The notes under the pieces were generated by a model, which ran no database searches, had not been told where the DNA came from, and saw nothing but the letters and a program-made list of their open reading frames with translations. This document shows, piece by piece, positions 7,439-11,892 of a stretch of 11,892 nucleotides of DNA. The position numbers were made by a program, and so were the translations under genes. The stretch comes from Chrysochromulina parva. Its lineage: Eukaryota; Haptophyta; Prymnesiales; Chrysochromulinaceae. The stretch lies in the NCBI GenBank assembly GCA_002887195.1, contig PJAB01001845.1, positions 1 to 11,892 on the forward strand. The letters run 5' to 3'. The first letter of the stretch is position 1. Each line of letters opens with the position of its first letter.

Positions 7439-8725
7439 TCATCGCTTCCTTACAATATGGATGAGCGGGTGCCGCAGCTGCATCTCCCACGAGGTGCTGC
7501 CATCCTCGGCGGTCACCACCTGGAAGGTGTCCCTCGGATGGAAGCCCGAGAGAGTGAAGTCGTCGGCCAGCCCGAGCAGCAAGAGGCTGAGCGTCAGGCT
7601 CCGGTACACGTTGCGAAAGGCAGTTGGCTCGGCGAGCCCGGGCAGCACGAGCAAGCTCGCGACTGGATCCACGGGTTGCTGCATCACCACCGCGAGGCTC
7701 TCCGGAGGCGCCAAGTCCGCCGCCTCGAGGGCTGTGGTCGTGCCCTCAGGCTCCACGGCAGGCTCGCGCCCCTCGGCTGGAGCCGAGGCGGCGCCCGCGA
7801 CGGCGCCTGGCTCGCGGGACAGGAGCGCCGCCTCCGCCCAGAACGCGGCATACACTCTCTCGGCGTCAGCCGAGGGTACGACGACGCGTCGCTGGCGTGC
7901 AGCCAGCACGCGGTGCACGCGCCCAAAGTGCATCGCAAACCACTCCAGAGCCTCGTCAAGCGCTCGCTCGGGCGGCACAGCAGGGACGTTGACGGCAGGC
8001 TCAACTGCCAGTGCGCTCGGGTCGAGCGCCATTGCACGGAAGCGCCGCTCGAGCGACTCTCGCGCGCTCTCGAGCTCGTCCGAATTTGCCGCCACGTCGA
8101 GCACGAGCATGGGTGCGTCCGCGTCGAGCAGTGGCGGCGAGTCGATATCCGAACCAAACGGGCCCGCCTCGGTCGCCTCCTCAAATGGCTCGAGGTCAAC
8201 CTCTGGGCGCATCCGCATCGGCCCCAAACGGCGACTGAGCGTTAGCGCCGGCAGCGGCGCTCGGCGGCGGCTCGCCTCCTGCTCACCTTCGGGTGTCTCC
8301 GCTTCGAGGTCGGGGTGAAGCGCCTGCACGCGCAGTACTTGCCCAAAGTACTGGCAACAGTCGCGGCAGGTTCGGAGGTGCTTGTCCAAGCCTGCGAAAC
8401 GAGCCCATTTGGAGGCCCATTCGGCACGTGGTAAGAGCAACACCGTGGGCGATGAATCGGAAGCGCTCTGCGGGCGCAAGCCACGTTCGACGAGCTGCCA
8501 CACGTCGCGAAGTACGCCGGCCACAGAGGTGGCGTCACTGGTGACTATGTTGCAGTTGGCTGGACTGGCGCTCGGAGGAGCTGAATCACGTAGCCACTCT
8601 TTGAACTGCAACTCCGCTGGCGTGAGCCCTTCGATCAGGGCGATTGGCGCGACGCGCGGCACACAGCGCGGAAGGCTCAGGCAGGTGAGCACGACGCGGC
8701 CGACAACTGCGATTGTCGGCCGCAT
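7439..8725 (-). CDS. Tandem DUF1415-like protein
   Basis: A 428-aa frame begins at the ATG at 8723-8725 with a hydrophobic, arginine-flanked N-terminus (MRPTIAVVGRVVLTCLSLP), possibly a transit or signal peptide. Two diverged copies of a DUF1415-type pattern can be read. The first (about 36-167) has a WL segment, a TVLLLP strand, ALHPDLEAE and RAPLPALTLSRR. The second (about 255-427) has EWFAMHFGRV, RRVVVPSA, ASLLVLP, a GFHP motif at 394-397 and RHPLIHIVRK. DUF1415 proteins typically end with an FHP motif followed by an R-S-P-x-P-x-LH-x-LR segment. Both copies keep the end pattern, but neither shows the usual LCPFA cysteine motif. An acidic linker (about 170-250) separates them. The molecular function of DUF1415 is unknown to me. 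That the frame is a gene is likely; the family call is moderate. Confidence 0.72.
   Translation of the reverse strand: MRPTIAVVGRVVLTCLSLPRCVPRVAPIALIEGLTPAELQFKEWLRDSAPPSASPANCNIVTSDATSVAGVLRDVWQLVERGLRPQSASDSSPTVLLLPRAEWASKWARFAGLDKHLRTCRDCCQYFGQVLRVQALHPDLEAETPEGEQEASRRRAPLPALTLSRRLGPMRMRPEVDLEPFEEATEAGPFGSDIDSPPLLDADAPMLVLDVAANSDELESARESLERRFRAMALDPSALAVEPAVNVPAVPPERALDEALEWFAMHFGRVHRVLAARQRRVVVPSADAERVYAAFWAEAALLSREPGAVAGAASAPAEGREPAVEPEGTTTALEAADLAPPESLAVVMQQPVDPVASLLVLPGLAEPTAFRNVYRSLTLSLLLLGLADDFTLSGFHPRDTFQVVTAEDGSTSWEMQLRHPLIHIVRKR
8696..8723. repeat. Perfect 11-bp inverted repeat at a start codon
   Basis: GCGGCCGACAA (8696-8706) and its exact reverse complement (8713-8723) flank the six-base loop CTGCGA. 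The right arm touches the ATG of the minus-strand DUF1415-like gene, so the hairpin would cover its first ten codons. No U-tract follows, so a terminator is unlikely. Confidence 0.75.
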
Positions 8726-8814
8726 TGACGAGAAACCAAATGACGAAACACAGAATGGAAAAGCCCAGAAATGTGTCTGTGCGTCTCCGCGGGACCGGTA
8801 AAAAGTGCGTCCGC

Positions 8815-8943
8815 GTGTCCCGTGTGTGTCCCGGCTCCCCCCGGTGTCTTTTTACCAGTGGTAAAAAGACACCGTTTACCAGTGGTAAAAAGACACCGGG
8901 TGGTAAAAAGACACCGGGGGGAGCCGGGACACACACGGGACAC
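8815..8943. repeat. Perfect 43-bp inverted repeat with nested motif copies
   Basis: Bases 8815-8857 are the exact reverse complement of 8901-8943. The 43-base centre holds two more copies of TGGTAAAAAGACACCG (8859-8874 and 8883-8898), and the right arm starts with a third. The left arm carries the motif inverted. TTTTTACCAGTGGTAAAAA (8849-8867) is itself a perfect palindrome about one base. No flanking target-site duplication is visible, so it is not clearly a transposon. A foldback/MITE-like element or a regulatory array are the alternatives. Confidence 0.92.
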
Positions 8944-8972
8944 ACGGGACACACGGGGACAACGGGGACACG
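8929..8972. repeat. ~10-bp ACACACGGG tandem tract
   Basis: Units of GGGACACACG repeat, then decay to GGGGACAACGGGGACACGG, running out of the right arm of the inverted repeat. The left arm begins with the complementary GTGTCCCGTG, so this simple repeat may be the seed of the inversion. Confidence 0.75.
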
Positions 8973-9141
8973 GATCACACAGGCGAACACCTCGCAAGTC
9001 GCAACCCAGCACGCAAGACGCCAAGACCATCCCAACCCACCAACGCACCCGCAGCGTCTGATTGCGTGATTGGTGGTTGTGCGTCTTGCCGACATGAACC
9101 CTCGGCCGTCTTTTGGTGGTTTCGGCCGTGTACACGCGTGT

Positions 9142-9167
9142 CCGGCTCCCCCCGGTGTCTTTTTACC
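9142..9167. repeat. Solo copy of the inverted-repeat motif
   Basis: A 26-base stretch beginning CCGGCTCCCCCC and ending TCTTTTTACC is identical to bases 8831-8856 of the left arm of the large inverted repeat, in the same orientation. It is about 75 bases upstream of the start of the methyltransferase-like pseudogene. Confidence 0.9.
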
Positions 9168-9238
9168 GGCACGCGCGCCGCGCCGACGCCGCGCGACCCT
9201 TTTCGTGCACACGAGCGCGAGCGACCGCCACACGGGCG

Positions 9239-10059
9239 ATGCGGTTGCCGTCGTTCACGCAGGTTCTTTTTCTCTCTGGTTGCGTGTGTGGTGTAGCATC
9301 GCAGTACGGGGACCTCATGGTTCCACAGCGCTGCCAGTGGGCAATAGAGAAATGCTATGTCTTACAGCGCTGCAACGATCGCGCGGGTAAGCCTTGCAAC
9401 GCCGCGTTACGTGATCTCAGCAACAGTACTCTCACAAAAGAAATGGATGTGGCTGCTTCGGGCTGCTAGCTATGATCCAGAAGTTCCTACCTCTCGAAAC
9501 GATTCATGCAAGCGCGCCGTTAAAATATCGAGTGGTTGATATTGGCGCGGGACTTGGCATGTACCATGTGCTGCTGCATCGCAAGCTGAGCCGAGAGAAC
9601 GTCAACAGCAGCCACATTATTCTGGACCGCTCACAGAATGATGTGAACCGTTCCGCGGGCAAGAGCCACGCTGGCTATCAAATGGATGGGAAATTTCCAT
9701 TCTACAGCTCACTGGAATGCGCCGCTGCTATTGCAACTTCGACTGGCCAGTGGCATGGACGATCTGCACTTTAGGACAGTCGAAGCCAGCCCAAGTAACC
9801 TTCGTAATATCGGTGCTGGTTCGGTTGATGTGTTATGAGCGTCGTGAGCTGGATGTTTCATTACCCGGAACCCGGCTACACGGAAGCAGCTGTGCAGCTG
9901 GTGAAGCCGAGAAGTGGACGTCTCATGCTCACTCCCAAGTACCCAGTGAGTGCAAAACTGGAACTCAAGAAGGCTGGCTTCAGTCTATGTGAGCATCTGC
10001 ACGGGTACTTGATCTGCTGCATGGGATGTGATTCTCTGCTCCCCCCAGGTTCGGGTTGA
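9239..10059 (+). pseudogene. Secreted class I methyltransferase-like gene with three frame breaks
   Basis: The ATG at 9239 starts a signal peptide (MRLPSFTQVLFLSGCVCG) and then a Cys-rich segment (CQWAIEKCYVLQRC) that stops at 9467-9469. Protein-like sequence resumes one frame away from 9472 with a textbook SAM-binding motif I (VVDIGAGLGMY) and an acidic strand (HIILDRS). It shifts frame again around 9725-9750 into MDDLHFRTVEASPSNL and GSVDV. It then shifts at about 9830-9836 into MSVVSWMFHYPEPGY, VKPRSGRLMLTPKYP and the stop at 10057-10059. The pieces follow the order of a class I methyltransferase (motif I, acidic loop, motif IV-like, post-motif strand, C-terminal strand). Single-base indels explain each break better than introns, since no domain sequence is missing. 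The substrate is unknown. It may be a true pseudogene or a gene with sequencing errors. Confidence 0.75.
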
Positions 10060-10184
10060 ACTGCCGGCCCTGAACCCAGACGATCATCGACCGTGACGAC
10101 ATGCGTGACGAACCTGTGACAAAAATCTGGTGCCGTCGTGTGTCGAACGTAATACACTCCTTAATCTTGGATTTCTAACCACTA

Positions 10185-10256
10185 ACGAGCACCTCTTACC
10201 TTGCTCTTACATGAGTTACCTCTTACCTCTTACCTCCTCCTCTTACCTCCCCCGTT
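10185..10256. repeat. CTCTTACC microrepeat
   Basis: TCTTAC(C) recurs about six times (CACCTCTTACC, TGCTCTTACATG, TACCTCTTACCTCTTACCTC, CTCTTACCTCC), spaced 8-20 bases, giving a pyrimidine-rich plus strand. It lies between the convergent ends of the two methyltransferase-like genes, in what should be UTR. Confidence 0.75.
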
Positions 10257-10274
10257 CAAGAGCTACCGGCCTGC

Positions 10275-11602
10275 TCAGCGGGGGCAGCGGATACTCAACA
10301 CCAGTGCGGCATCGCCAGTTCCGATCGCAGCAAAGCGCTCCGCCCTCGACGCGCTGCTCGCGTTGCTCGCGTTGGGCCGTCGGAGGACGAGTGCCACGCC
10401 AAGGTACAGCCACTCCTGGCCATGGTCATCGGCACTCACAGAGTCGGCGTCAACAGGCTCTAGTAGCTTCTGCTTCTGACGGCTGTCAAAATCGCCTAGC
10501 CCAAAGCCCATGAGGTAACCTGATGTGGTCAGCGAGTCGCCGATGCGCTGCGTCGATACGACCTCGTAGCCAGCCTCGAGAAAGAGCATGCGCGCGCCGT
10601 CCGCGGTGAAGCGGAAGTAGTCACCCGCAGGCGGGCACAAATGGAACTTTTCGAGGAAGGGCGCGAGGAACAGCACGATGCCACCTGGCTTGAGCAGGTT
10701 GTACATGCCACGCGCGCCATCGAGTGGCCGTGAGACGTGCTCGAACACAAAATTGTTGAGGATCATATCGAAGGTCCCACCGAACTCCCCCACCATCGCC
10801 GGCTCTGCCAGGGAGCGCAGGTCGCTACGCACTACGCGAGCGCCGCGATCGACCTCGATTGGCGCGAGCCTTCCGCCTCGATCAACGAAGGAAAACGACC
10901 ACTTGCTGGCGCACTGCGACGGAAGGTTACGCGTGTTGTCCCACTGCAAACACGTGGATCCCTTCGGCACGCGGGCAGCCTCGTTCTTAATGAAGAGTAC
11001 CAATGCGAGCCGGGGCACCACGGCATCCTCACCATGATGTGGTCTTGCAGGGGGTCGGCCCACACCCCAAGCGGAGAGCGGCAGCAGGTGAGCACGGTAC
11101 ATCAATCGGTGGAAGCGCACAAATGCTCCACGTAGCCATTCAGTCGCTTCATGGTGCAAATTCACCTCTAGCGACTCGTCGACGTAGCGCTGGCCCCTCT
11201 TACTAGCGCGTGACCACACGACAATTGGGTCAGGGAGTTCGGCATTCAGCAGCGGCCCTCAAGTATCTGTCGGACCATCGCTTCTGTGAGGCCAAACAGC
11301 GCCATGAGACGATGGCTCGCGTTGGTCGATGCGCCGTGGTGCGCAAGGCTCGACTCTGCCGCCATGTTGCAGAAAGCTGCCTTCTGTCCAGCTTCGTTCG
11401 AGCTGAGACGACGCGAATCTGCAACACTACTCGTCATCGGCGCCATCAGCCATGACGACGAATGGTGTTGCAACATCAACGTCGTCAGGACACCTAGCAC
11501 AAAACCTCCCATAGCGACGGCGGGCATCTTGTTTGCCGAGCATCGCTCTGGATGTACGTCATGCTCACGCTGGCGGCGCCACATTTTGTTCCCAGGTTGC
11601 AT
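10275..11602 (-). CDS. Membrane-anchored class I methyltransferase-like protein, apparently frameshifted
   Basis: Two minus-strand frames join head to tail. The upstream part (11602 to 11246) has a basic N-terminus (KMWRRQRE) and one membrane segment (about residues 28-44, AVAMGGFVLGVLTTLML), then ends FGLTEAMVRQILEGRC. The downstream frame opens after a stop at 11259-11261 and continues as PLLNAELPDPIVVWSRASK to 10275. It reads as a methyltransferase C-half: CLQWDN, a FDMILNNFVFEHVSRP motif, LKPGGIVLFLAPFLEKFH, then a YFRFTADGARMLFLEAGYEV helix-strand. One missing base in the GGGCC run at about 11249-11258 would join them; a short intron is less likely. No glycine-rich motif I is obvious, so SAM binding is uncertain. 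The topology suggests a type II Golgi/ER protein. Later Met codons (11525-11527) are possible starts. The downstream frame has no in-frame ATG near its start, which supports the join. Confidence 0.68.
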
Positions 11603-11630
11603 TTCTGGACCAGTTTCCTATTCGAGGTTC

Positions 11631-11644
11631 CTATATGGTATACT
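11631..11644 (-). promoter_or_regulatory. TATA-like stretch upstream of the methyltransferase-like gene
   Basis: CTATATGGTATACT (reverse complement AGTATACCATATAG) is the only strongly AT-rich stretch upstream of the minus-strand gene, about 30 bases before its first Met at 11602. If it sets the start site, translation from a Met inside the frame (for example 11525-11527) would be favoured. The evidence is composition and position only. Confidence 0.3.
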
Positions 11645-11709
11645 GTACCGGTAAACTTGGTCGCGTAGGTTGGTGATTGCAGGTTCATCAAACTACACAA
11701 AGGCAGCCT

Positions 11710-11892
11710 GGTGAGCGCGACAACCCAAGATCGAAGATCCAGCCCAACACATCATCTCTCTCATGTACTTCGGGCCTGTGCGCATCGATCGTCGGAACGG
11801 AGCAGCCGAGAAGGAACTGACGCCGACGGACCGTCGGCGAGTTAAGTTTCCTCTGGTGCCCATACCGCGTGAGCAGCATACAAGCTCATACC
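11710..11892 (+). CDS. Partial open frame running off the window edge, unknown product
   Basis: After a stop at 11710-11712 the plus strand stays open to the edge, with a Met at 11763. It reads IISLMYFGPVRIDRRNG and then KELTPTDRRRVKFPLVPIP. The mix of residues looks protein-like, and an upstream AG at 11703-11704 could be a splice acceptor. The minus strand is also open over much of the same stretch (11688-11879), so the coding strand is not settled. I do not recognise the product. Confidence 0.3.

Larger units (their letters stand above)
8726..9238. other. Divergent intergenic region dominated by repeats
   Basis: This gap lies between the start of the minus-strand DUF1415-like gene and the signal-peptide start of the plus-strand methyltransferase-like pseudogene. 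It holds the large inverted repeat, a GGGACACACG tandem tract, and a further copy of the same motif at 9142-9167. Frames through it translate repeats (KKTPGG-type) and have no domain character. It probably contains both 5' regions. Confidence 0.6.

Noticed and set aside
7269..8318. 349-aa and 314-aa plus-strand frames
   Set aside because: They are Ser/Arg-rich shadows of the DUF1415-like gene; the longer one begins with GTG rather than ATG.
8815..8943. CRISPR array or rho-independent terminator
   Set aside because: The repeats are not spaced by unique spacers, the arms are far longer than a terminator, and the context is eukaryotic.
8586..9233. 215-aa minus-strand frame through the inverted repeat
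   Set aside because: It is a translation of the GACACC/GGTGTC repeats (KKTPGG-like) and low-complexity sequence without a domain.
10275..11219. Methyltransferase start at 11219
   Set aside because: The codon is GTG, which is not credible for a eukaryotic gene. Protein-like sequence continues upstream to the stop at 11259-11261.

Overview
The window looks like nuclear DNA of a unicellular eukaryote, most likely a GC-rich marine alga of the haptophyte kind. Genes are monocistronic and divergently or convergently arranged, with long UTR-like gaps, TATA-like boxes, minisatellites and no Shine-Dalgarno-linked operons. The protein families are a secreted GH27 glycosidase, a multi-repeat filamin-type protein, and signal-anchored class I methyltransferases. 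The two largest genes are each a single open exon of about 3 kb. The phylum call is inference; no rRNA, tRNA or other marker is present.

Layout: (1) 1-119, a 42-bp direct repeat beyond the 3' end of the first gene. (2) 124-3012 (-), a secreted fusion of a sialate O-acetylesterase-like module, whose catalytic motifs look eroded, to a GH27 module whose catalytic aspartates are intact. Its sugar-recognition loop resembles alpha-N-acetylgalactosaminidase more than alpha-galactosidase. (3) 3013-3490, a shared divergent promoter/5' region with short repeats and an eight-copy, roughly 21-bp degenerate tandem repeat. (4) 3491-6745 (+), a 1084-aa protein with six filamin-type immunoglobulin-like repeats. 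The second repeat is split by a large insertion holding an SH3b-like segment. (5) 6746-7438, UTR/intergenic DNA with a strong TATA-like box that has no sense gene behind it. (6) 7439-8725 (-), a tandemly duplicated, diverged DUF1415-like protein. (7) 8726-9238, a gap dominated by a perfect 43-bp inverted repeat with further copies of the same motif inside and outside it. (8) 9239-10059 (+), a secreted methyltransferase-like gene broken by three frame changes. (9) 10060-10274, a gap with a CTCTTACC microrepeat. (10) 10275-11602 (-), a membrane-anchored methyltransferase-like gene whose N- and C-terminal parts lie in different frames, consistent with one missing base. (11) 11710-11892, an open frame of unknown identity that runs off the edge.

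The genes do not form an evident pathway. The clearest functional themes are extracellular glycan processing (the esterase-like/GH27 fusion) and a damaged pair of unrelated, convergent, secretory-route methyltransferases. The first 8.7 kb carries long undamaged frames, whereas 9.2-11.6 kb carries four frame breaks, so the second part may be decaying or poorly sequenced. The most unusual items are the pseudo-esterase/GH27 fusion with acetamido-sugar-like recognition residues, the SH3b-like domain inside a filamin repeat, and the nested inverted-repeat array at 8815-8943.
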